Origin: Pseudoxanthomonas winnipegensis | GTDB lineage: Bacteria; Pseudomonadota; Gammaproteobacteria; Xanthomonadales; Xanthomonadaceae | DNA length: 64,000 nt | Assembly (NCBI RefSeq): GCF_004283755.1 | Contig: NZ_SHMH01000002.1 | Location: 248,001-312,000, forward strand | Direction of reading: 5' to 3' | In this document: positions 1-9,958 of the stretch, piece by piece | Layout: each line of letters starts with the position of its first letter | Position numbering within the stretch: position 1 is the stretch's first letter | Position numbers and translations under genes: made by a program | The notes under the pieces: model-generated | What the model saw: only the letters and a program-made list of their open reading frames with translations | What the model was told of the DNA's origin: nothing | Databases searched by the model: none

Positions 1-1
1 C

Positions 2-133
2 CTGGCGCACACCCTGGAATCGGCCCATGTCTGGCTGGGCGAGGCGTTCTACTGGGTGATCGGCCTGCACATCCTGGCGGCCCTGTTCCACCTGCTGGTG
101 CGGCGGGACAACGCCCTGCAACGCATGACCTGA
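2..133 (+). CDS. Cytochrome b561 family protein, C-terminal end (partial)
   Basis: Only the last 43 residues are in the window; the 5' part lies to the left. They read as a hydrophobic helix with histidines at a heme-ligand-like spacing (ESAHVWLG, then GLHILAALFHLLVRRD) and end in LQRMT. This is how di-heme cytochrome b561 proteins finish: the last membrane helix carries a heme-coordinating histidine and is followed by a short RRD...L.RM tail. Such proteins pass electrons from quinol or superoxide in the inner membrane. Family membership rests on this tail alone, so the subfamily is unknown. Confidence 0.6.
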   Translation: MAHTLESAHVWLGEAFYWVIGLHILAALFHLLVRRDNALQRMT

Positions 134-159
134 TCGGGTGTGTATACTGCGCGCCCCCG

Positions 160-295
160 AAAGGCGCTCAGTGCGGCTGACGGGGTCTCCTTGGGGAGTA
201 GCCAGCGTCCGCCCAACAGCGCACGCGTAGCCGTCAACACACTTGGCCTGTACCGGCCATGGCGGATGCAACCACACCGGTTGGCGAGACCAGCG
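160..295 (+). ncRNA. yybP-ykoY (manganese) riboswitch upstream of mntP
   Basis: The 240 bases before mntP carry hallmark blocks of the yybP-ykoY riboswitch: GGGGAGTAGCC at 193-203, GTCAACA at 232-238, and GGTTGGCGAGACC at 279-291, in the order expected for the two-legged Mn2+-binding fold. A -10-like TATACT lies just upstream at 143-148. The class is known to switch on Mn2+ exporters such as mntP when manganese is high, which fits the next gene. I read the motifs by eye; the exact ends are approximate. Confidence 0.85.
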
Positions 296-373
296 AGCAG
301 TCCAGCACGGCTGATGGCCGGCGTGTTGGGCGGTTCGTGTCGTCCGCATTCCCGGCCTGGTGTTCCAACCCCC

Positions 374-958
374 ATGAACCCGATTTCCATCCTCCTGCTC
401 GGTCTGGCCATGTCCACCGATGCGTTCGCCGCCGCCCTGGGCAAGGGCGCGGCCATGGCCAAGCCCACGCTCGCCCAGGCGCTGCGCGTCGGCCTGATCT
501 TCGGCGTGGTCGAAGCCATCACCCCGGTGATCGGCTGGCTGATCGGCTCGGCCGCCTCCAAGTACGTGGAGCGCTTCGACCACTGGATTGCCTTCGTCCT
601 GCTCGGCGCGCTGGGCCTGCACATGATCTGGAAGGCGCTGCACGAAGACGACGAGGATGCCGCCGAGGCCGGCGAGAACCGCCACGGCAATATCGTCACC
701 CTGGCCCTGACCGGCCTGGCCACCAGCATCGATGCGATGGCCGTGGGCGTGGGCCTGGCCTTCGTGCAGGTGCCGATCTACCTGGTGGCCGGCGTGATCG
801 GCCTGTGCACCTTCACCATGGTCACCATCGGCGTGCTGGCCGGGCGCGCGCTGGGCGCGGTGATCGGCCGCCGCGCCGAGCTGGTCGGCGGCGTGATCCT
901 GATCCTGGTCGGCGCGGCGATCCTCTACGAACACCTCAGCGGCGCGGCCGGTGGCTAA
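374..958 (+). CDS. mntP: Manganese efflux pump MntP
   Basis: A 194-residue inner-membrane protein with six hydrophobic segments that exports Mn2+. It shows the two internal half-repeats of the MntP (YebN) family, each starting with a conserved acidic helix motif ([14 protein letters not shown] near residue 12 and [15 protein letters not shown] near residue 116); the aspartates are the expected metal-path residues. The loop [13 protein letters not shown] between the halves is acidic. The start at the ATG in position 374 gives the normal family length; longer in-frame starts would run through the riboswitch. Expression is expected to be induced by manganese through the leader. The last 8 bases overlap the next gene. 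Confidence 0.95.
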   Translation: MNPISILLLGLAMSTDAFAAALGKGAAMAKPTLAQALRVGLIFGVVEAITPVIGWLIGSAASKYVERFDHWIAFVLLGALGLHMIWKALHEDDEDAAEAGENRHGNIVTLALTGLATSIDAMAVGVGLAFVQVPIYLVAGVIGLCTFTMVTIGVLAGRALGAVIGRRAELVGGVILILVGAAILYEHLSGAAGG

Positions 959-1349
959 GCCGGCACCGAAGGCGTGCCCCTGCGACAGCGGCGCGCCCTA
1001 CGCGCGCTGCTGCGGCCCGCTGCACGGCGGCGCGCCGGCAGCGGATGCCGCGGCGCTGATGCGTTCGCGCTACAGCGCCTATGTGCTGGGCGAGGCCGAC
1101 TACCTGCGCGCCAGCTGGCATCCGTCCACGCGTCCGGCGCAGCTGTCGCTGGCCGACGCGCCCGGCCAGCGCACCGTCTGGCTGGGGCTGAAGGTGGAAT
1201 CGCAGACCGTCACCGGCGCCGACACCGCCGAGGTGGTGTTCACCGCGCGGCTGCGCGTGGGCGGCGGCTCGGCCCAGCGCATGCACGAACGCAGCCGCTT
1301 CGTGCGCGAAGGCGGTCACTGGTTCTACGTGGACGGCGACGTCGGCTGA
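951..1349 (+). CDS. YchJ-like protein with SEC-C type zinc motif
   Basis: A 132-residue soluble protein of the YchJ/UPF0225 group. The N-terminus holds CPCDSG followed by [11 protein letters not shown] (residues 9-26), a cysteine cluster of the SEC-C type that probably binds zinc. The rest ([15 protein letters not shown], then TWHPST-like and VWLGLKVE blocks) is the NTF2-like fold of this family. The start is a GTG overlapping the end of mntP by 8 bases, so the two may be translated together. No function is established for the family. Confidence 0.85.
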   Translation: MAKPAPKACPCDSGAPYARCCGPLHGGAPAADAAALMRSRYSAYVLGEADYLRASWHPSTRPAQLSLADAPGQRTVWLGLKVESQTVTGADTAEVVFTARLRVGGGSAQRMHERSRFVREGGHWFYVDGDVG

Positions 1350-1515
1350 AAGCGGCGCGGCGCGCGCGCACGAAGTGGCGGTCAAGACCAGCCGCGCGCG
1401 ATGCAGCGTTGCAGTGCTGCGGTGGGTTTCTCGCGCAACGGGTCTAGCATCTGTCGCATGACGTTGCGCCTTAGTGCGCGCGCTTTCTTCGACACTTCGC
1501 CAAGGAGACTCCCCC

Positions 1516-2577
1516 ATGTCCCAAGCCCACGGCTATGCCGCGACTTCCGCCGATGCGCCGCTGGCGCCGTTCGTGTTCGAACGTCGCACCCCCGGTCCGC
1601 ACGATGTGCAGATGGACATCCTGTACTGCGGCATCTGCCATTCGGACCTGCACACCGCCCGTAACGAGTGGCAGAACACGATCTTTCCCTCGGTGCCGGG
1701 CCACGAGATCGTCGGCCGTGTCACCGCCGTCGGCAGTGAGGTCAAGGGCTTCAAGGTCGGCGACCTGGCCGGCGTCGGCTGCATGGTGGACAGCTGCCGC
1801 ACCTGCCCTTCCTGCGCGGCGGGTGAGGAACAGTACTGCGACAACGGCTTCACCGGCACCTACAACGGCCCGCTGTTCGGCGGCGGCGAGAACACCTACG
1901 GTGGTTACTCGGACCATGTCGTGGTCGACGAGCGCTACGTGCTGCGCGTGACCCACGGCACCGACAACCTGGCCGCGGTCGCGCCGCTGCTGTGCGCCGG
2001 CATCACCGTGTACTCGCCCATGGCGCACTGGCAAGTCGGTCCGGGCCAGTCGGTGGGCGTGGTCGGTCTGGGCGGCCTGGGGCACATGGCGGTCAAGATC
2101 GCCAAGGCGCTGGGGGCGCACGTGGTGTTGTTCACCACCTCGGAGAGCAAGCGCGAGGACGGCAAGCGCCTGGGCGCCGACGAGGTGGTGATCTCCAAGG
2201 ATCCCGAGCAGATGGCCGCGCAGGCCGGCAAGCTGGATTTCATCCTCAACACCGTGGCCGCCTCGCACAACCTGGATCCGTTCCTCAATGCGCTCAAGCG
2301 CGACGGCGCCATGGTGCTGGTCGGCGCACCGGAACATCCGCATCCGACGCCGACGGTGTTCAACCTGATCATGCGCCGCCGGACCATCGCCGGCTCGCTG
2401 ATCGGCGGCATCGCCCAGACCCAGGAGATGCTGGATTTCTGCGCCAAGCACGGCATCGTGTCGGACATCGAGATGATCGAGCCCCGGCAGATCAACGAGG
2501 CCTACGAGCGCATGCTCAAGGGCGATGTGAAGTACCGCTTCGTGATGGATCTGGCCAAGCTGGACAAGGCCGCCTAA
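1516..2577 (+). CDS. Zinc-dependent alcohol dehydrogenase, YahK/CAD type
   Basis: A 353-residue medium-chain dehydrogenase predicted to reduce aldehydes with NADPH. Visible motifs: catalytic zinc site GICHSDLHTARNEW and GHEIVG, structural zinc cluster CRTCPSCAAGEEQYC, and the nucleotide fold VGVVGLGGLGHMAVK. The sequence after the glycine motif (FTTSESKREDGKRLGADEV) lacks an acidic residue at the end of beta-2 and carries serine and lysine instead, which favours NADP over NAD. The protein is closest in layout to E. coli YahK and the cinnamyl alcohol dehydrogenase group. The start is supported by AAGGAG at 1502-1507. A hairpin terminator follows the stop. Confidence 0.93.
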   Translation: MSQAHGYAATSADAPLAPFVFERRTPGPHDVQMDILYCGICHSDLHTARNEWQNTIFPSVPGHEIVGRVTAVGSEVKGFKVGDLAGVGCMVDSCRTCPSCAAGEEQYCDNGFTGTYNGPLFGGGENTYGGYSDHVVVDERYVLRVTHGTDNLAAVAPLLCAGITVYSPMAHWQVGPGQSVGVVGLGGLGHMAVKIAKALGAHVVLFTTSESKREDGKRLGADEVVISKDPEQMAAQAGKLDFILNTVAASHNLDPFLNALKRDGAMVLVGAPEHPHPTPTVFNLIMRRRTIAGSLIGGIAQTQEMLDFCAKHGIVSDIEMIEPRQINEAYERMLKGDVKYRFVMDLAKLDKAA

Positions 2578-2602
2578 GGCCTCATACGACAGGCGGCGAA
2601 GC

Positions 2603-2629
2603 GACGGGCGGCTACACTGGCCGCCCGTC
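2603..2629 (+). terminator. Hairpin terminator after the alcohol dehydrogenase
   Basis: A perfect 10-bp stem (GACGGGCGGC pairing with GCCGCCCGTC) encloses a 7-base loop 25 bases past the stop codon, followed by TTC. The loop also contains TACACT (2613-2618), a plausible -10 box for the next gene. Confidence 0.55.
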
Positions 2630-2644
2630 TTCATGGGCGATGTC

Positions 2645-3502
2645 ATGACCCACACGCTGACCGAGACCACGCTGCACGGCCTGCCCGTGCTGCGGATCGA
2701 AACGCCGCTGTGCACCGCGCAACTCTCGCTCTACGGCGGCCAGCTGCTGTCGTTCGTGCCCGCCGGCGGCGCCGATGTGCTGTGGCTGTCGCCGCTGGCG
2801 CAGGGCGCGCCCAAGGCGATCCGCGGCGGCGTGCCGGTGTGCTGGCCCTACTTCGCCCGCGAGCATCAGCCGGCCGACGCGATCCAGCATGGCTTCGCGC
2901 GGATCAGCGCGTGGACGCTGGCCGAGGCGCGCGAGGACGGCGACGGCAACGTGCACCTGACGCTGGACCTGCCGGCGCACGCCTCCACACCGCTGCGCCT
3001 GAAGCAGACGCTGGTGCTGGGCGCGGGACTGCAGCAGGCGCTGACCACGCACAACCCTTCCGCGGAGGCGGTCGCCTTCACCGATGCGCTGCACAGCTAC
3101 TTCCACGTCGGCGACGTGCGCCAGGTCCGGCTGAGCGGACTGGACGGGCTGGAGTACGACGACAAGTTCACCGGGCGGACCTACCCCCAGTCCGGTGACT
3201 GGACCCTGTCCGACCCGCGCGATCCCGGCCGCAGCGACCGCATCTACCACGATGCCGGCGGGCACTACGTGCTGCACGATCCGGTGCTGTCCCGGCAGCT
3301 GCGCATCAGCACCACGGGCAGTCGCTCGGTGGTGGTGTGGAACCCCGGCCAGGCCGGGGCGCAGACCATGGCCGACGTGCCCGATGACGCGTGGCCGGCC
3401 TTCGTCTGCGTCGAGGCCGCCAACGCCGGGCGCGACGTCATCAAGCTCGCCCCCGGCGGAAGCCACACCCTCGGCCAGGCCGTGGAAGTGCTGCCCGCTT
3501 AG
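2645..3502 (+). CDS. D-hexose-6-phosphate mutarotase-like protein (YeaD family)
   Basis: A 285-residue member of the aldose-1-epimerase superfamily, YeaD branch, which interconverts anomers of hexose 6-phosphates. Typical blocks are seen: LYGGQLLSFVP near the N-terminus, AIRGGVPVCWPYF, IQHGFARI with the conserved catalytic-type histidine, TDALHSYFHVGDV, and a late VVVWNPG followed by FVCVEAAN. An upstream in-frame ATG at 2633 gives four more residues. Neither start has a clear ribosome binding site, and the TACACT at 2613 would give a very short leader, so a near-leaderless message is possible. Confidence 0.88.
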   Translation: MTHTLTETTLHGLPVLRIETPLCTAQLSLYGGQLLSFVPAGGADVLWLSPLAQGAPKAIRGGVPVCWPYFAREHQPADAIQHGFARISAWTLAEAREDGDGNVHLTLDLPAHASTPLRLKQTLVLGAGLQQALTTHNPSAEAVAFTDALHSYFHVGDVRQVRLSGLDGLEYDDKFTGRTYPQSGDWTLSDPRDPGRSDRIYHDAGGHYVLHDPVLSRQLRISTTGSRSVVVWNPGQAGAQTMADVPDDAWPAFVCVEAANAGRDVIKLAPGGSHTLGQAVEVLPA

Positions 3503-3519
3503 TCGGCGTCCGCCTCATG

Positions 3520-3549
3520 CAGGCCGCGCGCCCGAAGATGCGCGGCCTG
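3520..3549. terminator. Convergent hairpin between the mutarotase-like and lipoprotein genes
   Basis: A perfect 10-bp stem (CAGGCCGCGC with GCGCGGCCTG, loop of 10) sits between two gene ends that face each other. The position suits a bidirectional terminator, though there is no strong T-run on either side. Confidence 0.5.
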
Positions 3550-3552
3550 GCG

Positions 3553-3975
3553 TTATGGAACAGCCGCCGTGGCGCAGGCCCGCCGCGCGCCGCACGCAGG
3601 CGCGACCAGGCTCAGCCGTCGACCCGCACCCATCGACACCGGCACGCCGGCCGCCGCGTCCGGCGACGGCAGCGCGCGCGGGATCCATTGGTGCGTGCCG
3701 GCCAGATCGGCCGCGCCGCTGGCTTCGCAGCCGACCTCGCCGAACCGCTGGCGCAGCAGGGCGACGCGTCCGCGTCCGGCCAGCGGCTCGGCCGCACCCA
3801 GCCCGGCATCGGTCGTCAGCGCGCAGACCAGGCTGTCGCTGGACGCACGGCTCGCCGCGGGTGACGTGCTGATCTGCGAGGGCGCGCGCACGTCCGCCTG
3901 GGGCCGGCAGCCGCACAGGCCGACGGCGATCAGCAGGCTGCCCAGAATGGCCCCTGCCTCTTTCCACTCCCTCAT
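3553..3975 (-). CDS. Predicted lipoprotein of unknown function
   Basis: A 140-residue protein starting MREWKEAGAILGSLLIAVGLCGC, a lipoprotein signal with a lipobox ending at Cys23. The remainder is low-complexity and arginine/alanine-rich with no domain I recognise. The ATG at 3975 is preceded by GGGAGG about 6 bases upstream (3982-3987), which favours this start over the longer frame. It faces the mutarotase-like gene. Because the tail is compositionally simple, the frame is less certain than its signal peptide. Confidence 0.6.
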   Translation of the reverse strand: MREWKEAGAILGSLLIAVGLCGCRPQADVRAPSQISTSPAASRASSDSLVCALTTDAGLGAAEPLAGRGRVALLRQRFGEVGCEASGAADLAGTHQWIPRALPSPDAAAGVPVSMGAGRRLSLVAPACGARRACATAAVP

Positions 3976-4063
3976 CCGAGCCTCCCGGCGGTCCACACTT
4001 CGGACCGCACAGCTGGAAGAACCTCGATTGCGTCGGGAACCGGCCATCGGCGGCCGGCGGCCC

Positions 4064-4645
4064 TCACAGCCTGGGATAGGCGAAGCGCCCCAGCTGCACC
4101 AGCTTGGCCAGCGCCGCCTGGCGCTCCATGCCCTCCAGGCCGTTGGTCAGGAACACCAGTGTCTGCCCGTCCCGGGCGATGGACAGCACCGCGATATCGG
4201 CCAGCACGCCGCGCTCGAGATCGCGCGGCTCGACCACGGCGGTGGCGTAGTGGCCCAGGCCCGGGGGCGAGACCAGGCGGACGCTGGCGCGCGCGCCGGG
4301 CTTGCTCGCGTCGATGAAACCGGTCACCAGGTCGCTGACCTCATCCTGCGGCGTATGGCCCTTGGAAGGCCACTGCTGTACCAGCAGGCGGCCGAAGTCG
4401 CCGTTCCACTCGCAGGCCTTGATGCCGAAGGTCTGATGGTGCTCGGGCGTGGCGGTGGAGGTGCCGCTGAAGACGGTCTCCAGCTCGTCCGCGGTGATCA
4501 GGTCGCACACCGTTTCGGCCTTGGCCGCGGCCACCGGCGCCGTGGACGGCGGCGCAGCGACGGGCGCGGCGGCAGGCGGCGGCGGACGCGAGCACGCCGC
4601 CAGGACCAGGGCCAGCGCGAAGGACGACGAACGCAGGGCATGCAT
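4064..4645 (-). CDS. Predicted lipoprotein, DUF3558-like
   Basis: A 193-residue exported lipoprotein. It starts MHALRSSSFALALVLAACS, with the lipobox Cys at residue 18, then a proline/alanine linker, then a globular part beginning ETVCDLITADELETVFSG. That opening, a conserved cysteine followed by L-T-x-x-E-L, resembles the DUF3558-type lipoprotein domain; a second cysteine lies in KACEWNGDFGR. This is a resemblance, not an assignment. It lies downstream of no obvious partner and diverges from the histidine kinase gene at 4902. Confidence 0.75.
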   Translation of the reverse strand: MHALRSSSFALALVLAACSRPPPPAAAPVAAPPSTAPVAAAKAETVCDLITADELETVFSGTSTATPEHHQTFGIKACEWNGDFGRLLVQQWPSKGHTPQDEVSDLVTGFIDASKPGARASVRLVSPPGLGHYATAVVEPRDLERGVLADIAVLSIARDGQTLVFLTNGLEGMERQAALAKLVQLGRFAYPRL

Positions 4646-4829
4646 CAGGGCAGGAGACACGCGGACCTCCGGCGTGGCGCCGGGCGGGGGAATCCCGGCT
4701 TGTCCCTGTGCTAACACTAAAAGCGGCCAATTCAGGACACCTGTCACGTTTTCGGCCCGTGGCACAGCCCGAGGTGGGGACGCAGGCACCGTCACCGGTT
4801 CTGTACATCTGCCGCGTTTGCCTGCCGAC

Positions 4830-4845
4830 GTTGCAGCGCTGCAAC
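4830..4845. promoter_or_regulatory. Perfect 16-bp palindrome upstream of the histidine kinase gene
   Basis: GTTGCAGCGCTGCAAC is a perfect inverted repeat placed 21 bases before a -10-like TACACT (4867-4872), itself about 30 bases before the kinase start. Its position suggests a dimeric regulator binding site. The sequence alone does not tell which regulator. Confidence 0.4.
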
Positions 4846-4901
4846 GGACACGCCGCGGCGCGCACCTACACTGAACCACCGTCTCTGCGGCGTTCGATCA
4901 G

Positions 4902-6209
<1,308 letters not shown>

Positions 6210-6303
6210 GTCTCGATGCGCTGCGACCACACGTCCGGGTATGGCGCCGCTGACCGCGCTGGTAGGCTTGGCGCGATGCCCTCCCACCCTCGTCCGACCC
6301 CGC

Positions 6304-6897
6304 ATGCCCGCTGACGCCGCCCTTGCCCCCGTTCCCCTGGCGCGCGCGCTGCGTGAGGCGACCGCCCAGGCCCACGCCGCGGTCGAGGCGTTGCCGCACA
6401 TGCACGCGCTCGCGCACGGCGCGCTGCCTTCCGATCAGTACGTGCGGGTGCTGCAACAGCATCTGGCCCTGGTCGAACCCTGGGAGCGCACGCATGCGGC
6501 CTGGCTGCAGACGCTGGCTGCGCAGGGCTGGCATTACCGTGCGCGCGGGCCGGCGCTGCGCGCCGACCTGGCCACGCTCGGCGTCGCCGCGCCCGCGGCC
6601 GCGCCGTTGACCGGGGCGGAGCCGGCGGCCGCGGCCTGGGGCCAGCTGTATGTGATCGAAGGCTCGCTGCTGGGCGGGCGCCTGATCGCGCGCGCCTTCC
6701 GCGCCGCCCAGCCGGCGCTGTCCGCCGCGCTGGCCTACTTCGACCTGGGCAGCGAGGCGCCCGGCGCCTGGCGCCAGTTCCAGGCCTGCCTGGAGGCGGC
6801 GCTGCCCTCCGCCGCGCAGCGCCAGGCCGCCATCGGCGGCGCGCAGTCGATGTTCGCCCGTTTCCATCAGCAGCTCGCCGCCGGGGTGGCCGCATGA
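6304..6897 (+). CDS. bphO: Biliverdin-producing heme oxygenase
   Basis: A 197-residue heme oxygenase that opens heme to biliverdin, the chromophore of bacteriophytochromes. The N-terminus LREATAQAHAAVEALPHM carries the proximal histidine (ATxxxH pattern, in AQAHAAVE) and the YVIEGSLLGGRLIAR block is the conserved distal helix. The start ATG at 6304 is the first one matching family length. The stop overlaps the next start in an ATGA, so it is translationally coupled with the phytochrome gene, which makes the pairing of enzyme and photoreceptor very likely. Confidence 0.93.
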   Translation: MPADAALAPVPLARALREATAQAHAAVEALPHMHALAHGALPSDQYVRVLQQHLALVEPWERTHAAWLQTLAAQGWHYRARGPALRADLATLGVAAPAAAPLTGAEPAAAAWGQLYVIEGSLLGGRLIARAFRAAQPALSAALAYFDLGSEAPGAWRQFQACLEAALPSAAQRQAAIGGAQSMFARFHQQLAAGVAA

Positions 6898-8801
6898 GCC
6901 TGTCGCTGGACACCGTGGACATGGATGCCTGCGCGCGCGAGCCGATCCATATCCCCGGCTCGGTCCAGCCCTACGGCGCGCTGCTCGTCATCGAGCCTGC
7001 CAGCGGGCAGGTGCTGCAGGCCAGCGGCACCGCCGCCGACCTGCTGGGCGTGCCGCATGCGCAGCTGATCGGCCAGCGCTGGGACGCGCTGCTGACGCTG
7101 GAGGCGCGCACGCTGCCGGCGGCCGATGCGGTACGCGAGCCCCTGCACCTGGCGCACGAAGCCGTCGGCTTCCCCCAGCGCGCCGATGCGCCGTCGGAGG
7201 TCTACGTGGCGGCCTGGCATCTGGCGCCCAGCCAGTGGCTGGTGGAGATCGAGCCGCGCGACTCGCAGGCCTCCGATGTCGGCGTGCGCGACGTGCTGCC
7301 AGTGCTGCGTCTGGTCGAGCGCGACCGCCACATCCATGAGGCCAGCCTGCGCGTGGCGCGCGAGATCCACGCCCAGCTCGGCTACGACCGGGTGATGGTC
7401 TACCGCTTCGATAACGACTGGAACGGCGACATCATCGCCGAGGCCCGGCGCCCCGAGCTCGAGGCCTACCTGGGCTTGCACTACCCGGCCACCGACATCC
7501 CGGCGCAGGCGCGCGCGCTGTACCTGCGCAATCGCGTGCGCCAGATCGCGCACGTGGGCTACCGCCCCTCGCCGATCGAGCCGCCGCTGGACCCGCGCGA
7601 TCACGCGCCTGTGGATCTGAGCGACGTCAGCATCCGCAGCGTCTCGCCGGTGCACCTGGAATATCTGGGCAACATGGGCGTGAGCGCCACGCTGGTGACC
7701 TCCATCGTGGTCAACGACGTGCTGTGGGGGCTGATCGCCTGCCATCACTACGCGCCGCTGTTCGCCAGCCACGCCATGCGCGATGTCGCCGATGCGCTGA
7801 CCCGCGGCCTGGCCGCGCGCATCGGCGCGCTGCAGGCGGTCGAGCGAGCGCGCACCGAGGCCGTGCTGCTGACCGTGCGCGAGAAGCTGATCACCGCCTT
7901 CAACAATGCCGACACGCTCTCCACCGAGATGCTGACCGAGCTGGCGCCGGAACTGATGGACGTGGTCGATGCCGACGGCGTGGCGATCTACAACGGCGAT
8001 GAGGTGATCGGCTACGGCACGCTGCCGTCGGTCGAGGATCTGGTGCGCATCCGCCAGCAGATCGAAGCGCGCGACGACGAGGTCCTGCGCGAGGGCGTGG
8101 TCGGCGCGCTGCACGTGGACGCCATCGGCAGCGCCTTCCCGGAACTGGCCGACCTGGCGCCGCTGGCGGCCGGCCTGATCTTCGTGCCGCTGATGCCGCA
8201 GGCGCGCAGCGCGCTGCTGTGGACCCGCCGCGAGCAGATCGAGACGATCAACTGGGCCGGCAACCCGGAGCTGGCCAAGCTGGTGGACATCCCCAACTCG
8301 CGCCTGTCGCCGCGCAAGAGTTTCGATCTGTGGCAGCAGACCGTGCGCGGCCAGGCGCGGCCGTGGTCGCTGCTGCATCTGGAATCGGCGCGCAGCCTGC
8401 GCGTGCTGATCGAGCTGATGGAGCGCAAACGCGTGCAGCAGGACTTCAGCCTGCTGGAAGCCTCGCTGGCGCGCCTGCGCCAGGGCGTGGCGATCATTGA
8501 GCGCGGGCCGACCGGGATCGGCCGGGTGCTGTTCGCCAACGACGCCTTCGCCCACCTGGCCGACGAGGACGCCAGCGGCATGATCGGCCGCGACATGCGC
8601 GCCCTGCTCGACCCCTCGGTGTCCGAGGCGCAGCTGCAGGCGCTCAAGCAGGGCCTGCACGCGCGCGAGCCCAGCAATGCGGTGCTGCCGCTGCGCGTGG
8701 CCAACGCCGACCCGGTGCTGCAGCAGTTCGACTTCGAGCCCCTGCCGGCCACGCGGGGTCAGGTCAGCCACTGGCTGCTGCAGCTGCGCGACCCGGACTG
8801 A
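6894..8801 (+). CDS. bphP: Bacteriophytochrome with PAS output and no kinase domain
   Basis: A 635-residue red/far-red photoreceptor. The order is PAS2 (about 10-125), GAF (about 140-315), PHY (about 325-510) and a C-terminal PAS-like domain (about 525-633). Cys13, in MDACAREPIHIPG, is the biliverdin attachment residue; the GAF signature is YPATDIPAQAR (D201-I-P203), and the PHY tongue has PRKSF at 473-477. No HisKA or ATPase follows, matching the known Xanthomonas campestris BphP (PAS2-GAF-PHY-PAS9, similar length). Signal output must therefore go through protein contacts. It is coupled to bphO by an ATGA overlap. Confidence 0.96.
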   Translation: MSLSLDTVDMDACAREPIHIPGSVQPYGALLVIEPASGQVLQASGTAADLLGVPHAQLIGQRWDALLTLEARTLPAADAVREPLHLAHEAVGFPQRADAPSEVYVAAWHLAPSQWLVEIEPRDSQASDVGVRDVLPVLRLVERDRHIHEASLRVAREIHAQLGYDRVMVYRFDNDWNGDIIAEARRPELEAYLGLHYPATDIPAQARALYLRNRVRQIAHVGYRPSPIEPPLDPRDHAPVDLSDVSIRSVSPVHLEYLGNMGVSATLVTSIVVNDVLWGLIACHHYAPLFASHAMRDVADALTRGLAARIGALQAVERARTEAVLLTVREKLITAFNNADTLSTEMLTELAPELMDVVDADGVAIYNGDEVIGYGTLPSVEDLVRIRQQIEARDDEVLREGVVGALHVDAIGSAFPELADLAPLAAGLIFVPLMPQARSALLWTRREQIETINWAGNPELAKLVDIPNSRLSPRKSFDLWQQTVRGQARPWSLLHLESARSLRVLIELMERKRVQQDFSLLEASLARLRQGVAIIERGPTGIGRVLFANDAFAHLADEDASGMIGRDMRALLDPSVSEAQLQALKQGLHAREPSNAVLPLRVANADPVLQQFDFEPLPATRGQVSHWLLQLRDPD

Positions 8802-8833
8802 TCCCGGGCGTGAAGCGGCGCCGGCGGCTGGCC

Positions 8834-9958
8834 TCAGCGCCTGACCTTGATCTTGACCGGCCTGACCTTGGCCACCGACGACTTGCCGATGGATAGACGC
8901 GCCGCAACCGAGGCATCGAGCGCCTGGCGCGCACGCTCGGACAGGATCGCCATCTGCGGCTTGGCGCTGCCATTGTCGTTCGGCTGCACGCTGAACATGT
9001 AGTCGCCCCACCACGCACCGCCGGCCCAGTAGGTCCAGCCCAGCCAGACCTCGGCGTTGTCCTGTATGTAGCCCAGCATGCCGTCCAGCGCGGCCAGGCA
9101 GGTGGCGTTGGCGGCGGCGCCGAACTCGCCCAGGAAGCCGCGCTTGCCGTTGGCGCGCAGCCAGTCGGTGAAGGCCGTGAGCTTCTCGGCGCCGATGGTG
9201 GGGCTCACGCAGGTGGGCGAGGTGCCCGAGGAATCGCTGTCCAGATACTGGTGGACTTCGTAGGCCAGGTTGCCGGCCGGGTCGCGCACGCCGACCAGCG
9301 CATCGGCGTTGGACACGCCGCCGCCGGCCTCGGCACTGGTCCAGCTGTGCGCGCCGGTCCAGGCCACGCCCGGCACCAGGATGAGGTTGTTCGCTCCGGT
9401 GGCGCGGATGGCGTCGATGGCCGTCTGCGCCGCGCGCGCCCAGCGGGTCGCCTCGAGGCCCACCGGCTCGTTCATCAGGCCGAAGATCACCGTCTCATCG
9501 TTGCCGAAGGCCAGCGCGAGCCGCCGCCAGAGATCGGCGAAGGCCGAATCGGGCACCGCCTGCGAGCCGATCGCCTGGTCGTTGAACGCCGCGTAGTTGT
9601 GCGGATCCAGGATCAACACCTGGCCATGGTCGCGCGCGCGGGTGACGGCGGTGCGCAGCTGCGCCAGCTGGGCGCTATCCAACGCGCCGCCGAGCGCCGG
9701 CTGCAGGCGCTCCCACAAAAACGGCAGGCGGATGACGTTCATGCCGCGATCGGCGAAGTAGCCGAAGTCGCCGTCGGAAGGGTAGGTGTAGTCCTGGAAC
9801 AGCACGCCGGGCTTCTTGTCCGAGGCGAACTCGGCGCCAGCCAGGTTGACGCCCACGTACGCGAGCGCGCGGGTCTGCGCGGTGGCGAGCGCCGGCAGGC
9901 AGGCCAGCACGACGGCCAGGGCGAAACGCATCAGGACTGGGAAGGCGATCGGGCGCAT
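8834..9958 (-). CDS. Secreted GH5 endoglucanase-type glycoside hydrolase (copy 1)
   Basis: A 374-residue exported glycanase predicted to cut beta-1,4-glucans. A signal peptide (RFALAVVLACLPALATAQ) is followed by the GH5 fold opening YVGVNLAGAEF. The acid/base Glu164 lies in GLMNEP, the nucleophile Glu278 in FLGEFG, with DPHNYAAFN and HQYLDSDSSGT in between. This layout is that of GH5 subfamily 5 enzymes. The C-terminus ends in a basic tail, KVRPVKIKVRR, absent from its paralogue. An alternative start is the ATG at 9931. It ends 32 bases from the phytochrome stop, facing it. A second GH5 gene lies upstream on the same strand. Confidence 0.92.
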   Translation of the reverse strand: MRPIAFPVLMRFALAVVLACLPALATAQTRALAYVGVNLAGAEFASDKKPGVLFQDYTYPSDGDFGYFADRGMNVIRLPFLWERLQPALGGALDSAQLAQLRTAVTRARDHGQVLILDPHNYAAFNDQAIGSQAVPDSAFADLWRRLALAFGNDETVIFGLMNEPVGLEATRWARAAQTAIDAIRATGANNLILVPGVAWTGAHSWTSAEAGGGVSNADALVGVRDPAGNLAYEVHQYLDSDSSGTSPTCVSPTIGAEKLTAFTDWLRANGKRGFLGEFGAAANATCLAALDGMLGYIQDNAEVWLGWTYWAGGAWWGDYMFSVQPNDNGSAKPQMAILSERARQALDASVAARLSIGKSSVAKVRPVKIKVRR

